A DNA stretch of 64,000 nucleotides from Chitinophagaceae bacterium (GCA_016719015.1 JADKAZ010000001.1:868001-932000); one strand, 5' to 3'; shown: positions 16,661 through 25,806, counted from the stretch's first letter. Notes: generated by a model not told the origin, from the sequence alone. Translations and numbers: made by a program.

Positions 16661-17707
16661 ATGGCAAAAGCAGCATTTAAGAATATCCGACATTTAACCC
16701 TTACTGAATTGGAAGAATACTTCGAGAAAATGGGAGAAAAAAAATTTCGGGCCAAACAAGTTTATGAATGGCTGTGGCTAAAACCAGTACAGAGTTTTGA
16801 TGGGATGACAAATATTTCAAAAGACCTGCGGCAAAAATTAGCGGCAGAGTTTACATTGCCCGGTCTTACAGTTGATACTACCCAATATAGTGAAGACGGC
16901 ACCATTAAATCCCGTTTTAAAACGCATGACGGGCATTTAATAGAAGGCGTTCTCATTCCTACTAAATCGAGGTTTACAGCCTGCGTTTCTTCCCAAATTG
17001 GCTGCTCCCTAAGTTGTAAATTTTGTGCAACCGGATATATCGAGAGAAAAAGAAACCTTGACTTTGATGAAATTTATGACCAGGTGGTCATTCTGAATCA
17101 GCAATGTGAGAAAACACATGGCAAAAAACTAAGCAATATTGTTTTTATGGGTATGGGTGAACCCTTGCTGAACTACAAAAACGTTTTAAAGTCAATTGAA
17201 AGAATTACTTCCCCGCATGGAATGGCCATGAGCCCTAAACGCATCACTGTTTCTACAGCCGGTGTAGCAAAAGGGATTCGTCAGCTCGGTGACGATAAAG
17301 TAAAATTCAAACTAGCCTTATCACTGCATGCTGCGAATGACCAGAAACGACATGAGATCATGCCTATTAATGATACCAATAACATCGAATCCCTGGTAGA
17401 AGCCATGAATTATTTCTACAAACAGACAGAAAATGAAATCACTTTTGAATATATTCTCTTCAAAAACTTTAACGATTCATTGAAAGATGCTGATGATCTG
17501 ATAAAACTTTACAGACAAGTTCCGGCAGACCTTGTAAACATTATTGAGTATAATCCTATTGAATTTGCAAAGTTTGAAAAGCCTGAAGAAGAAAAAGTAC
17601 AGGCTTTTATGGAATATCTTGGTAAGCACCGGGTGAATGCCCGTCTACGCAGAAGCCGGGGAAAAGATATAGATGCCGCCTGTGGACAGTTAGCAAATAA
17701 GAACTGA
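16661..17707 (+). CDS. rlmN: 23S rRNA / tRNA (adenine-C2)-methyltransferase RlmN
   Basis: A 348-residue radical-SAM enzyme that methylates A2503 of 23S rRNA, and A37 of some tRNAs. The SAM-cluster motif CSLSCKFCATG (CxxxCxxC) lies near residue 113. Downstream are NIVFMGMGEPLLNY, ITVSTAGVAKGI and the C-terminal RLRRSRGKDIDAACGQL, where the last Cys is the one that forms the protein-RNA adduct. Length and motifs are standard. It appears to be a single-gene unit with a start-proximal promoter. Confidence 0.97.
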   Translation: MAKAAFKNIRHLTLTELEEYFEKMGEKKFRAKQVYEWLWLKPVQSFDGMTNISKDLRQKLAAEFTLPGLTVDTTQYSEDGTIKSRFKTHDGHLIEGVLIPTKSRFTACVSSQIGCSLSCKFCATGYIERKRNLDFDEIYDQVVILNQQCEKTHGKKLSNIVFMGMGEPLLNYKNVLKSIERITSPHGMAMSPKRITVSTAGVAKGIRQLGDDKVKFKLALSLHAANDQKRHEIMPINDTNNIESLVEAMNYFYKQTENEITFEYILFKNFNDSLKDADDLIKLYRQVPADLVNIIEYNPIEFAKFEKPEEEKVQAFMEYLGKHRVNARLRRSRGKDIDAACGQLANKN

Positions 17708-17724
17708 TTTTTTGTTTACGGGAT

Positions 17725-18345
17725 TTAATCACTCCGAAACTTATTCAACGCCTCTATCTTATTCTGCACATGCAGCTTCTGGTAGATATGCTTGATATGT
17801 TGTTTTACCGTTTCATGACTGATAAATAGTTTTTCTCCTATCTCTTTATAGATAAGGCCCTGGGCCAGGTGTTGTAAAACTTCATGCTCCCTTTCGCTGA
17901 GAAGTTCCGAAACCTTCTTCTCTTGCCGCTGCTGAAAACTTGCAATTACCCGTCGGGCAATATAGGGGCTCATCGGGGATCCGCCATTCTTTAATCCTTC
18001 CAACGCTGTAATTATTTGTTTACCAGCACTGTCTTTCAATAGATAACCCAACGCTCCATTCTTCAACGCTGAAAAAATAAACTCATCGTCATCATACATA
18101 CTGCAGATGATGCATTGCACATCCTTATTGGCCTGAGTAATATGTGAGACAAGCTTCGCCCCATTCATACCTGGCAGTTTTATATCAATAATAACAATCC
18201 CTGAAAATTCATGAATATGTGGAATAGCTTCTTCTGCTGAAGCAAATACTTTCCCCAACTGAAAGTCTTTGCTTTCGGCTATCAAAGTCACCAAGGCTTG
18301 TTGGTACTCTTTGCTATCTTCTATTATGGAAATTGTCGTCTTAAT
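17725..18345 (-). CDS. NarL/LuxR-family response regulator, probable ATT start
   Basis: A receiver domain followed by a LuxR-type HTH (LSEREHEVLQHLAQGLIYKE ... SHETVKQHIKHIYQKL). The phosphoacceptor Asp is in IVIIDIKLPGMNG. A TTG start at 18294 would delete the first beta strand. Reading upstream in the same frame adds KTTISIIEDSKEYQQAL, which contains the acidic pair (ED) every receiver needs. The only candidate initiator before the upstream stop is ATT at 18343-18345, giving 206 residues. Either initiation is at ATT or a base error has altered an ATG. No partner kinase is adjacent. Confidence 0.8.
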   Translation of the reverse strand: MKTTISIIEDSKEYQQALVTLIAESKDFQLGKVFASAEEAIPHIHEFSGIVIIDIKLPGMNGAKLVSHITQANKDVQCIICSMYDDDEFIFSALKNGALGYLLKDSAGKQIITALEGLKNGGSPMSPYIARRVIASFQQRQEKKVSELLSEREHEVLQHLAQGLIYKEIGEKLFISHETVKQHIKHIYQKLHVQNKIEALNKFRSD

Positions 18346-18588
18346 ACCTGTAAATTAAGTTAGTAAATAATATAAAGCAAACCAATTTGAGAAACTTACA
18401 AAAGGTTGAGGGCTTTCTTAATAATAGCGTTTAGCATTTGCTGACAATAAATTCTTACCCTATTAAACTTTGTTAATAATAGAGTGTCTGAAAGGAGATA
18501 ATTTATATTTAACAAGTCCGACATCCCCGTTAGAAATCCATACCGAAGGTTTACGTAACGGGTTGGCGTCAAATAAAAAAATTAAACT

Positions 18589-19272
18589 ATGAAAAAGATA
18601 ATCTTATCGGCAATCGTACTAACAATAGCTGCGGGTATACAAGCCCAGGAAATACCGGAAAGAAAAGGTGAAAGACCACATATGCAGGAAGGAAGAAATC
18701 ATCATATGCAGAAAGGTCGTAAGCAACACGGTCAGCATATGGACATGCAAAAGCTAAACCTTACCGAAGACCAGAAAGCAAAATTCAAAACACAGCGGGA
18801 AACCTTCCATAAGCAAATGGAAGACCTGAAAAAGAATGAAAACATTACTGTGAAAGAGTATAAGACAAGATTGGAAAACATCCGCAAGGAACAAAAATCT
18901 ACGGCAGACCGCATACTTACCAGCGAACAAAAAAGTCAATTAGAGAAAATGAAGGCTGACCGGAAAGGCAAAGCAGAGCAAATGGGTAAACAACGATCAG
19001 AGAGAATGAAAACTGAGCTTGGTTTAACGGATGCACAATCAGCCAAAATAGAATCAAATCGTAAAGAAATGGGCGAAAAGATGAAAACTATTCGTGAAAA
19101 CAAATCACTCAGCGATGAGCAGAAGAAAGAACAGATGAAAGAATTGATGAAAAAACAGAAAGAGAATATGAAATCTGTGCTTACCGAAGAGCAATTAAAA
19201 AAATTGAAAGATACTAATCATAAAAGGCCAGAAGGAGAAAGAAAAAGACCTGAGATGAAACAAACGATCTAA
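18589..19272 (+). CDS. Spy/CpxP-like periplasmic Lys-rich protein
   Basis: A 227-residue secreted protein: signal peptide MKKIILSAIVLTIAAGIQAQ, a His/Met/Lys-rich segment (RPHMQEGRNHHMQKGRKQHG) and two long helical units that each begin with an LTxxQ motif (LNLTEDQKAKFKTQRETFHK and LGLTDAQSAKIESNRKEM). LTxxQ-containing helices are typical of the Spy/CpxP periplasmic chaperone and metal-sensing family. The Met/His-rich head could bind metal, which is inference. It is monocistronic and followed by a hairpin terminator. Confidence 0.8.
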   Translation: MKKIILSAIVLTIAAGIQAQEIPERKGERPHMQEGRNHHMQKGRKQHGQHMDMQKLNLTEDQKAKFKTQRETFHKQMEDLKKNENITVKEYKTRLENIRKEQKSTADRILTSEQKSQLEKMKADRKGKAEQMGKQRSERMKTELGLTDAQSAKIESNRKEMGEKMKTIRENKSLSDEQKKEQMKELMKKQKENMKSVLTEEQLKKLKDTNHKRPEGERKRPEMKQTI

Positions 19273-19296
19273 ATAATCCGTTCGTTAGGAGAACCG

Positions 19297-19329
19297 GCCC
19301 TGTAGCAGTAGCTATGGGGCTTTCCTTTT
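19297..19329 (+). terminator. Intrinsic terminator after the Spy-like gene
   Basis: GCCCTGTAGC pairs with GCTATGGGGC (two wobble pairs) around an AGTA loop, followed by TTTCCTTTT. Confidence 0.7.
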
Positions 19330-19394
19330 ACCGGCATCGGCGATAATACCTATCTTCGCTACTCACTACTGTTGTAAAACAGCAAACACTACAC

Positions 19395-20348
19395 ATGAAA
19401 AAGAAACCGACCGACAATTTCAGCAAATTTGCCCCCCGGAAAAGTAACGCCGCCATCAAAGAGCAATTCAAACAGGAAAAAAGAAAATTCAAGAAAGAAC
19501 GGGAAGAGTACTTTGATAAGAAGAAAGCAGAGGAGAGAAGCCAGCGTCCGGGAGCCAGAAGCAAGGTACCCGGAACAACTACACCACCGCCAATTCAAAT
19601 TGTCCATAACAGGCCCGTATCTGACGGGCAGATGCCATTGAATAAATTCATTGCTCATTCCGGAGTTGCCGCAAGACGTGAAGCAGCAGAATTTGTTAAG
19701 AAAGGATTAGTAAAGGTAAATGGAAGTATTATTACAGAGCCTGGCCATAAGGTTTCGATAAAAGATGATATCAGGGTAAATGGGAAAAAGGTATTCCTTG
19801 CAAAAAACCTTGTTTATATTTTATTGAACAAGCCAAAAGATTATATCACTACCACAGATGATCCACAGGGAAGAAAAACGGTGCTGGATATAATTGGTAA
19901 AGCCACTACGGAAAGGGTATATCCTGTGGGCCGTCTTGACAGAAACACTTCTGGTGTTTTATTATTTACCAACGATGGTGAACTGGCGCAAAAACTTACT
20001 CATCCGAGCAATCAAATAAAAAAGGTGTATCATGTTACGCTGAATAAACCATTGGAGAAAATTGATTTTGACAGGATTCTGAAAGGAATTGTATTGGAAG
20101 ATGGCCTGGCGAATGTTGATGTGCTGGCGTATGCAGATATGAAAGATAAAACTCAGATTGGTGTTGAAATACATAGCGGCCGTAATCGTATTGTACGCCG
20201 GATATTTGAAGCTCTCGGCTATGATGTCAGAGGGCTTGACCGGGTGATCTTTGCAGGACTTACCAAAAAAAATATAGAAAGGGGAAAATTTCGTTTCCTG
20301 TCAGAGAAAGAAGTACGGGACCTGAAACATTTCGGAAAAGGCAAATAG
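19395..20348 (+). CDS. RsuA/RluB-family rRNA pseudouridine synthase
   Basis: A 317-residue enzyme that converts uridine to pseudouridine in rRNA. After a basic, low-complexity N-terminal extension of about 75 residues (rich in Lys, Arg and Glu) comes an S4 RNA-binding domain (PLNKFIAHSGVAARREAAEF) and the catalytic domain with the active-site Asp in VGRLDRNTSGVLLFTNDGE and the RIVRRIFEALGYDVRGLDRV segment. Substrate position (RluB, RluE, RluF or RsuA type) cannot be fixed from sequence alone. A TATCTTCG promoter-like element lies at 19351-19358. Confidence 0.93.
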   Translation: MKKKPTDNFSKFAPRKSNAAIKEQFKQEKRKFKKEREEYFDKKKAEERSQRPGARSKVPGTTTPPPIQIVHNRPVSDGQMPLNKFIAHSGVAARREAAEFVKKGLVKVNGSIITEPGHKVSIKDDIRVNGKKVFLAKNLVYILLNKPKDYITTTDDPQGRKTVLDIIGKATTERVYPVGRLDRNTSGVLLFTNDGELAQKLTHPSNQIKKVYHVTLNKPLEKIDFDRILKGIVLEDGLANVDVLAYADMKDKTQIGVEIHSGRNRIVRRIFEALGYDVRGLDRVIFAGLTKKNIERGKFRFLSEKEVRDLKHFGKGK

Positions 20349-20387
20349 GCCGCCCTGATCACACACTAATTTACAAGAATCATAGTC

Positions 20388-21113
20388 ATGAAAGTTTCGG
20401 AGTTTACTATTGCGGAGAACGATAATTGGGTTGCTTTAAATAAGCCTTCCGGGTTATTATCCATTCCTGACCGTGAGGGAAAAGAAATCTCCTTAAAAAC
20501 ATTACTAAAGGAAAAGTATGGTGATATCTTTACCGTACACCGTTTGGATAGAGACACCAGCGGACTTATCGTATTTGCAAAAAATGAGCTGACGCACAAA
20601 CACCTTTCTAAGCAATTTGAAATAAGACAAACCAAAAAAATCTACCGGGGATTAGCAATTGGTTCACTGATGGAGAATAAAGGGAGTATCAACTCTCCCA
20701 TTGCAGAACATCCGGGAAAGAACGGGACTATGATTGTACATCGAAATGGGAAGGAGTCTGTAACAGACTATGAGGTTCTGGAAGATTTTAAAATTTATTC
20801 TTTTGTACAATTCCAGATATATACCGGCAGAACCCACCAGATCAGGGTACACATGAAAGATATAGGCCACCCGATCGTTTGCGATGTATTATATGGCGAT
20901 GGCAAGCCCATTCTCGTTTCAGCACTGAAATCAAAATTCAAACTGTCTAAAGATGCAGAAGAAGAGAAACCAATATTGGGGAGGTTAGCCCTTCATGCCT
21001 TTCAGCTCACATTTAATGACATGGATGGAAAACTGGTTGAACTGGAAGCTCCGTTGCCCAAAGACATGAGAGCTACATTACAACAATTAGCCAAAAGAAA
21101 AAAAGGCAGATAA
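20388..21113 (+). CDS. RluA-family pseudouridine synthase
   Basis: A 241-residue pseudouridine synthase of the RluA family without an S4 domain. The active-site motif is VHRLDRDTSGLIVFAKNE near residue 47-64, followed by QTKKIYRGLAIG and YTGRTHQIRVHMKDIGHPIV. RNA target unknown; RluC, RluD and TruC-type enzymes all share these motifs. It lies 40 bp after another pseudouridine synthase, so the two may be co-expressed. Confidence 0.93.
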   Translation: MKVSEFTIAENDNWVALNKPSGLLSIPDREGKEISLKTLLKEKYGDIFTVHRLDRDTSGLIVFAKNELTHKHLSKQFEIRQTKKIYRGLAIGSLMENKGSINSPIAEHPGKNGTMIVHRNGKESVTDYEVLEDFKIYSFVQFQIYTGRTHQIRVHMKDIGHPIVCDVLYGDGKPILVSALKSKFKLSKDAEEEKPILGRLALHAFQLTFNDMDGKLVELEAPLPKDMRATLQQLAKRKKGR

Positions 21114-21214
21114 ATCAATCCCTGATGTTTCACCATTCAACATATCATCGCTTGCGACATAATAATTGCTAGACCATCAACTACTTAATATCCTTCAATC
21201 TTCAGTATCAATCC

Positions 21215-21853
21215 TTATATAAGGTCAGGCTGGGGAGTATATCGTAAATAGGGTTTCACTACTTCTACCCCTTTAGGAAATTTTTTTATAGCATCCTCTG
21301 CTGAAACCGATAGCGCCACTATAACATCTTCACCCTGCTTCCAGTCGGCCGGTGTGGCTACGCTGTAATTAGCCGTTAATTGTAATGAATCAACTACCCG
21401 TAATACCTCAATAAAATTTCTCCCGGTAGAGGCCGGGTAGGTAATAATTAATTTTACTGTTTTATCAGGGCCAATCACAAATAAAGAACGGACAGTAGTT
21501 GTTGCAGATGCATTCGGGTGAATCATATCATATAAGGTGGCAACATTTCTGTCTTCATCAGCAATGATGGGGAAATTGACAGTTGTATGTTGTGTTTCAT
21601 TGATATCTTTTATCCAGCCTTCATGTTTACCAAGGGAATCAACACTTACAGCCAATACTTTTACATTACGTTTGGCAAATTCTTCTTGTAATAAAGCTGT
21701 TTTTCCCAATTCCGTTGTACAAACCGGTGTATAATCAGCAGGATGAGAAAATAAGATTCCCCAGCCATTACCCAGGTATTCATAAAAATCAATTTCGCCA
21801 AGAGACGTTTTTGCAGTGAAGTTAGGAGCGGTGTCCCCAAGTCGTAGTGCCAT
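21215..21853 (-). CDS. Peroxiredoxin, 1-Cys (Prx6) type
   Basis: A 212-residue peroxidase that reduces hydrogen peroxide and organic peroxides. The peroxidatic Cys is in HPADYTPVCTTELGKTA near residue 45, and the Prx6-type features VKVLAVSVDSLGKHEGWIKDI, TYPASTGRNFIEVLRVVDSL and PADWKQGEDVIV are all visible. No resolving Cys is present. The promoter (TATTTTTG) lies 20 bp upstream with a small palindrome near -35. Confidence 0.96.
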   Translation of the reverse strand: MALRLGDTAPNFTAKTSLGEIDFYEYLGNGWGILFSHPADYTPVCTTELGKTALLQEEFAKRNVKVLAVSVDSLGKHEGWIKDINETQHTTVNFPIIADEDRNVATLYDMIHPNASATTTVRSLFVIGPDKTVKLIITYPASTGRNFIEVLRVVDSLQLTANYSVATPADWKQGEDVIVALSVSAEDAIKKFPKGVEVVKPYLRYTPQPDLI

Positions 21854-21872
21854 AATAGAAAAGTTTGAGTTA

Positions 21873-21880
21873 CAAAAATA
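21873..21880 (-). promoter_or_regulatory. -7 element (TATTTTTG) of the peroxiredoxin promoter
   Basis: Minus-strand TATTTTTG, 19 bp before the peroxiredoxin ATG. Confidence 0.5.
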
Positions 21881-21901
21881 GGGCTAAAATATTACCCTAC
21901 C

Positions 21902-21915
21902 AAGTCAATAGACTT
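21902..21915. promoter_or_regulatory. Palindrome AAGTC-N4-GACTT near -35 of the peroxiredoxin promoter
   Basis: AAGTCAATAGACTT lies about 22 bp upstream of the -7 element, so a bound protein would compete with RNA polymerase. The gene just upstream encodes an Rrf2-family regulator, which makes it the first candidate to bind here; this is inference. Confidence 0.4.
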
Positions 21916-21961
21916 TTAAATAATTTCAAATCCAAAGAAAAGTATTAACATAATCAATAAG

Positions 21962-22369
21962 CTAAAGGAGTAAATCGTTCAGTGTTCGATTTTCCAGGAT
22001 GTTAAGGGTGGCGTCCCTCACTTCAATCATCATATCATGGAGACCACAGTTTTTCTCATCACAATTTTTACAGCGTTCATAAAAATAGAGGCTTACGCAA
22101 GGGAGCATAGCAATTGGTCCATTCAATAATCGTATCACATTGGCAACTTTTATCTTAGAAGGGTCCTTTTTTAAAAAATACCCTCCCCCTTTTCCTTTCT
22201 TACTATCAAGCATTCCTGCTTTTTTCAACTCTAATAAAATATTTTCAAGGAATTTTAACGGTATTTTCTTCTTTTTAGAAATTTCTGATATCAATACCGG
22301 GCCTTCCTTGTATTTGGTTGCCAGGTAGACCAGTGCATTGAAAGCATATTGAGATTTTTTGGAGAGCAT
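21962..22369 (-). CDS. Rrf2-family transcriptional regulator
   Basis: A 135-residue winged-helix regulator: MLSKKSQYAFNALVYLATKY, the recognition region ISEISKKKKIPLKFLENILL and the wing KGKGGGYFLKKDP. A Cys group (CVSLYFYERCKNCDEKNCGLH) occupies the place where IscR- and NsrR-type members bind an iron-sulfur cluster, with one or two more Cys than usual. It shares a transcript with the OsmC-like and cation-efflux genes upstream and precedes the peroxiredoxin gene. Iron-sulfur, thiol or redox sensing is likely but unproven. Confidence 0.9.
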   Translation of the reverse strand: MLSKKSQYAFNALVYLATKYKEGPVLISEISKKKKIPLKFLENILLELKKAGMLDSKKGKGGGYFLKKDPSKIKVANVIRLLNGPIAMLPCVSLYFYERCKNCDEKNCGLHDMMIEVRDATLNILENRTLNDLLL

Positions 22370-22383
22370 GGATCAGAAATGTA

Positions 22384-22776
22384 TTATTCAATAACCAACT
22401 TATAATCGACAGGTGAATTTTTTTTTAGCATTGCTGCTACTCCACAATATTTATCAAGAGACAATGCTATTGCCTTTGCTACTTTATCTGCATTTACTAA
22501 GTCTGTTTTTATCCTGTAGGTAATCATAACTTTTGTAAATACTTTGGGGTGGTCTACTGCTTGCTCTGCTTCTGTATCTATAACAAACTCAGAAAATTCA
22601 ACCCGCATTTTTTCCAATATATCCACGATATCTATTCCAGAGCAGCCCGCAAGCCCGGCCAACAATAACGCTTTGGGGCCAAAGCCATTTTTTTTATTCC
22701 CATCCAGTTTAATAGTATTGGCGTCCTGATTACTTTCAAACTCATGCTTATTCTTCCAGTTGGTAGTTACCTTCAT
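22384..22776 (-). CDS. OsmC-family protein
   Basis: A 130-residue OsmC/Ohr-fold protein. The two reactive Cys positions of the family are visible, in LAGLAGCSGIDIVDIL near residue 45 and DKYCGVAAMLKKNSPV near residue 110. Members reduce organic hydroperoxides, but this shorter YhfA-like type is not well characterised. It overlaps the cation-efflux gene by 4 bp and is followed by the Rrf2 gene after 14 bp, so all three form one operon. Confidence 0.9.
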   Translation of the reverse strand: MKVTTNWKNKHEFESNQDANTIKLDGNKKNGFGPKALLLAGLAGCSGIDIVDILEKMRVEFSEFVIDTEAEQAVDHPKVFTKVMITYRIKTDLVNADKVAKAIALSLDKYCGVAAMLKKNSPVDYKLVIE

Positions 22777-23759
22777 TTTAATTCATGTTTTTTATTTTGT
22801 GAAATATTTTCGAGGGTCCAGTCAACCCGGTGTACAAAATTATTCTTTCTCACCTGGCAATCCGATTTATTACAAATCTGGCAAGAGAAAGGAAGGCAAC
22901 CATCTGAGTGTACAAATAGTTCAAGGGATTCACCAAATTCTTTCCGGACCAGTTCAGCTAATGCGTCTATTTCAAGATGAGCTTCATGTACATTTAGGTA
23001 CCAGGGCACTGTCAGGTGGCAATCCATATGTAATACACTGCCATATTTTATTACTCGCAGATTGTGAAGGTCAATCCAGTTCTCTCTGCGGTTTGCATTT
23101 AATACCTGCACCAGTCTTGTAAGTAATTTTGTATCTGCCTCATCCATAATTCCGGCAATAGAACGACGTAAGATATTGTACCCGGTAAAAATGATATAAA
23201 AACCAAAGAGCATAGCTATAGCACTGTCAATCCATTTATAACCGGTAATATAAAGCAGAACCAGGCCTCCAATAATTCCTACAGTTGACCAGGTGTCAGT
23301 TTGCAGATGTTTACCACTGGCCGCCAATGCCATTGAATTATTTTTCTTCCCGATACGAAGACAAAAATAGCCAACAATAAAATTTATGATAGCTGTTCCT
23401 GCAACCAGCCAGATTCCGTAATCAATTTGATGCAGCTCTGCCGGGGTGATTAAATTCTTGGTGGCTTTATATAATATGATAGCACCTGCACTGCCAATCA
23501 ATGTTCCTTCCACGGCTGCAGAGAGAAACTCAGCTTTTCCATGTCCATAAGGATGGTCTTCATCACGGGGCTTAGCAGCCACATACAAACTATATAAACC
23601 TATGAATCCGGCGGCTACGTTAACGATACTCTCCAATGCATCAGTTAGAATAGCTACTGAATGCGTAGTATAATAAGCAACAAATTTTACGACAAGCAGC
23701 AGTACAGAAACCACTGCTACCCATTTCTGAACATTAAGATTTTGCTGAGATGCTTTCAA
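22773..23759 (-). CDS. Cation diffusion facilitator (metal efflux) with Cys-rich tail
   Basis: A 328-residue CDF transporter exporting divalent metal ions in exchange for protons. Six helices are visible, with metal-site residues in ILTDALESIVNVAAGF (helix 2) and SGKHLQTDTWSTVG (helix 5) and the cytoplasmic loop DEDHPYGHGKAEF. After the CDF cytoplasmic domain the protein has an extra tail with five Cys and a His in HSDGCLPFSCQICNKSDCQV, a possible metal-binding module. The gene lies between a lipoprotein gene (9 bp) and osmC (4-bp overlap). Confidence 0.93.
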   Translation of the reverse strand: MKASQQNLNVQKWVAVVSVLLLVVKFVAYYTTHSVAILTDALESIVNVAAGFIGLYSLYVAAKPRDEDHPYGHGKAEFLSAAVEGTLIGSAGAIILYKATKNLITPAELHQIDYGIWLVAGTAIINFIVGYFCLRIGKKNNSMALAASGKHLQTDTWSTVGIIGGLVLLYITGYKWIDSAIAMLFGFYIIFTGYNILRRSIAGIMDEADTKLLTRLVQVLNANRRENWIDLHNLRVIKYGSVLHMDCHLTVPWYLNVHEAHLEIDALAELVRKEFGESLELFVHSDGCLPFSCQICNKSDCQVRKNNFVHRVDWTLENISQNKKHELK

Positions 23760-23768
23760 TTGATAAAC

Positions 23769-24554
23769 TTATTCGCCCATTTTTTCCTTTGAATACTTTA
23801 ACCATTCGCTACGGGCAAAGGTCAGAAATTCAGATGGGGCTTTAGTAAAATCTTTTTCGCTTTGATAACGGCCAAAAGACCTGAGCATTTCTTCTGTTTC
23901 ATCCTTCAGCTTTGGAACATTTTCAAGATTTACATCCTTTTCAGTTACATCATATTTAAAATCGGGACTATAGGGTAGCCACATAAGACCAGATAGAGAA
24001 TACTTTTCACCATTTTCATAGATCATTATTTTCATTGTTGCAGGTGAAACATCACTCCGGCAGGCGAGTGAATACTGCAGCTTCACTTCTGCAAAACCAT
24101 CCTTATCCAGATCGGTGATGGTGGTGGAATTTTCGATAAAAGCACAGGTAATATCAAAGGGACAGGACTTTTCTTCATCATTCAACATCCATATATTTTC
24201 GTATCTATCTCCTTTTTTAAGAAAAAGTACTGCATGGAGTTCGGCCGTCTGTCCTTCTTCCCCATACTCATTCTTCCTTTTATCATCATACGGTTCTACA
24301 TGAGTAGTAATAAGAATATTGTCTCCCTGCTTATCAGTCCATTTCCATGCAGCCTGGATTTTACCTTTCACTTTTATCGAAACAGGAATATCTGATGCCA
24401 ATATTTTTACCGGCTCTATTGTGAAATTTAATGTATTAGCCGGAGGATTATCCATCCTTGCTGTGTCATCCATAGCCTGACCGGGGTCTTTTTTCGATGA
24501 TGAATTACAGCTAAACAAAAAGACAGCAAAACAAGTCAATAATAATATTCTCAT
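23769..24554 (-). CDS. Lipoprotein of unknown function
   Basis: A 261-residue protein with a lipoprotein signal (LLTCFAVFLFSC then NSSSKKDPG). The mature part reads as beta-rich, with NFTIEPVKILASDIPVSIKV, LDKDGFAEVKLQYSLACRSD (a calcium-loop-like DxDxDG stretch) and a conserved-looking FAEVKLQY. I do not recognise a family with confidence; similar M949_RS01915-type surface lipoproteins exist in Bacteroidota. It leads the operon with the CDF, OsmC and Rrf2 genes. Confidence 0.65.
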   Translation of the reverse strand: MRILLLTCFAVFLFSCNSSSKKDPGQAMDDTARMDNPPANTLNFTIEPVKILASDIPVSIKVKGKIQAAWKWTDKQGDNILITTHVEPYDDKRKNEYGEEGQTAELHAVLFLKKGDRYENIWMLNDEEKSCPFDITCAFIENSTTITDLDKDGFAEVKLQYSLACRSDVSPATMKIMIYENGEKYSLSGLMWLPYSPDFKYDVTEKDVNLENVPKLKDETEEMLRSFGRYQSEKDFTKAPSEFLTFARSEWLKYSKEKMGE

Positions 24555-24589
24555 TGCAGTTTTTTTATGTTACCGAATATACATAAATA

Positions 24590-24621
24590 AAATTGCCTTT
24601 ACCGGCTGGTAAAGGCAATTT
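24590..24621 (-). terminator. Terminator after the T9SS-protein gene
   Basis: AAATTGCCTTTACC (24590-24603) pairs perfectly with GGTAAAGGCAATTT (24608-24621) around a 4-base loop. On the minus strand the stem is followed by TTTTATTTAT, which fits an intrinsic terminator for the gene ending at 24642. Confidence 0.8.
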
Positions 24622-24641
24622 AAAATGAGAAGGATTAATAG

Positions 24642-25796
24642 TTATCTGACTATGGTAAATTTCTTATTAATTAACACTGCAGGATCGCTGCTAACGAGTA
24701 AGTATTGCCCACCCGGTAAATTATTTATATCAAGTACAATATTATTGTTTCCTTTATTTATTTGGATAATTGTCCGTTGTACTATTTTACCGGTCATGTC
24801 CAGCACCTGCAGATCAGTCTTAAGTTCTTTATCGGATTGAACAACAATATTCAATTTATCTTTTGCCGGTACAGGATATAGAGTAACATCAAACTGACCA
24901 GCTTTACAATTAGTGGTTTTAATGGCCGTATAAGTAAATCTGCCATCAACATCCACTTGCCTGATGCGATAGAAAGCAGTACCCCCGTAAATATCAAGAT
25001 ATTGATAATTCTTGTCTGAACTACTATTACCGGCAGCTGCTACGTTATCGATAGTTACCCAATCATTACCATTAGTGCTTCGCTGAATTTCAAACCTGTC
25101 GCTATTTTGTTCTGTAGCGGTGCTCCATTTAATTAGTGCGCCTTTATCGTTGCATTTTACATCGTAGTTTGTCAGTTGAACCGGTAATGTAACATTCCCT
25201 ACAGTGGGCACCCAGTCATCTCCATCCGTGTTTGCATTATTTTGAGGAATAGCTCCCGCTGTGCCATAATACATTGCTGTGAGATTTGTTATTTCCCCTG
25301 AGTTGTTTTGAACATAAAACTGAGGCCGGATAAGTGCTCCATTATTTCCGGGAATGTCATTTTCAATATTTGCTAATTCAACAATGCCATTTGATCCTCC
25401 GGAGAAGCTGATTTCCATTACCCTGTGAGGTGTCTCATCACCAGGTATATTAATACCCGGAGCGGCCACTACAGTTCCAATACCATTCACCAAATAATAA
25501 TTATAAACGCCATCGTTTACTGCATACTTAACTATTGTAAATGTGATATGGGGAAAAGCAGGCGAATGTGAAGCAAGCACTTCAGTTGCTATAATATTGT
25601 TACCTCCCATAATTGGTATCCTTAAGGTAAACACAATGTTGTCAACTTTATTCGCATCAAAAGTTGTGTTGCTGCGAATGAATATATCAACCGACGTTGG
25701 ATTTGCACCATTTCCGATAGATGCCTGCACCCATTCTTGGGCTAACGTAAAGTGTGATACTAAAACACTTGTTATTACAATTAATAGTTTTTTCAT
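24642..25796 (-). CDS. T9SS-exported protein with C-terminal sorting domain
   Basis: A 384-residue exported protein: signal peptide (MKKLLIVITSVLVSHFTLAQ), a beta-rich body with a cohesin-like start (WVQASIGNGANPTSVDIFIR), a linker of the type LTNYDVKCNDKGALIKWSTATEQNSDRFEI common in gliding-family surface proteins, and a type A sorting domain (FDVTLYPVPAKDKLNIVVQS ... NLPGGQYLLVSS). The sorting domain directs secretion through the type IX system and anchoring at the cell surface. Lies 10 bp after the gene at 25807 and probably shares its transcript. Confidence 0.85.
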   Translation of the reverse strand: MKKLLIVITSVLVSHFTLAQEWVQASIGNGANPTSVDIFIRSNTTFDANKVDNIVFTLRIPIMGGNNIIATEVLASHSPAFPHITFTIVKYAVNDGVYNYYLVNGIGTVVAAPGINIPGDETPHRVMEISFSGGSNGIVELANIENDIPGNNGALIRPQFYVQNNSGEITNLTAMYYGTAGAIPQNNANTDGDDWVPTVGNVTLPVQLTNYDVKCNDKGALIKWSTATEQNSDRFEIQRSTNGNDWVTIDNVAAAGNSSSDKNYQYLDIYGGTAFYRIRQVDVDGRFTYTAIKTTNCKAGQFDVTLYPVPAKDKLNIVVQSDKELKTDLQVLDMTGKIVQRTIIQINKGNNNIVLDINNLPGGQYLLVSSDPAVLINKKFTIVR

Positions 25797-25806
25797 AGCT
25801 GCTTTT

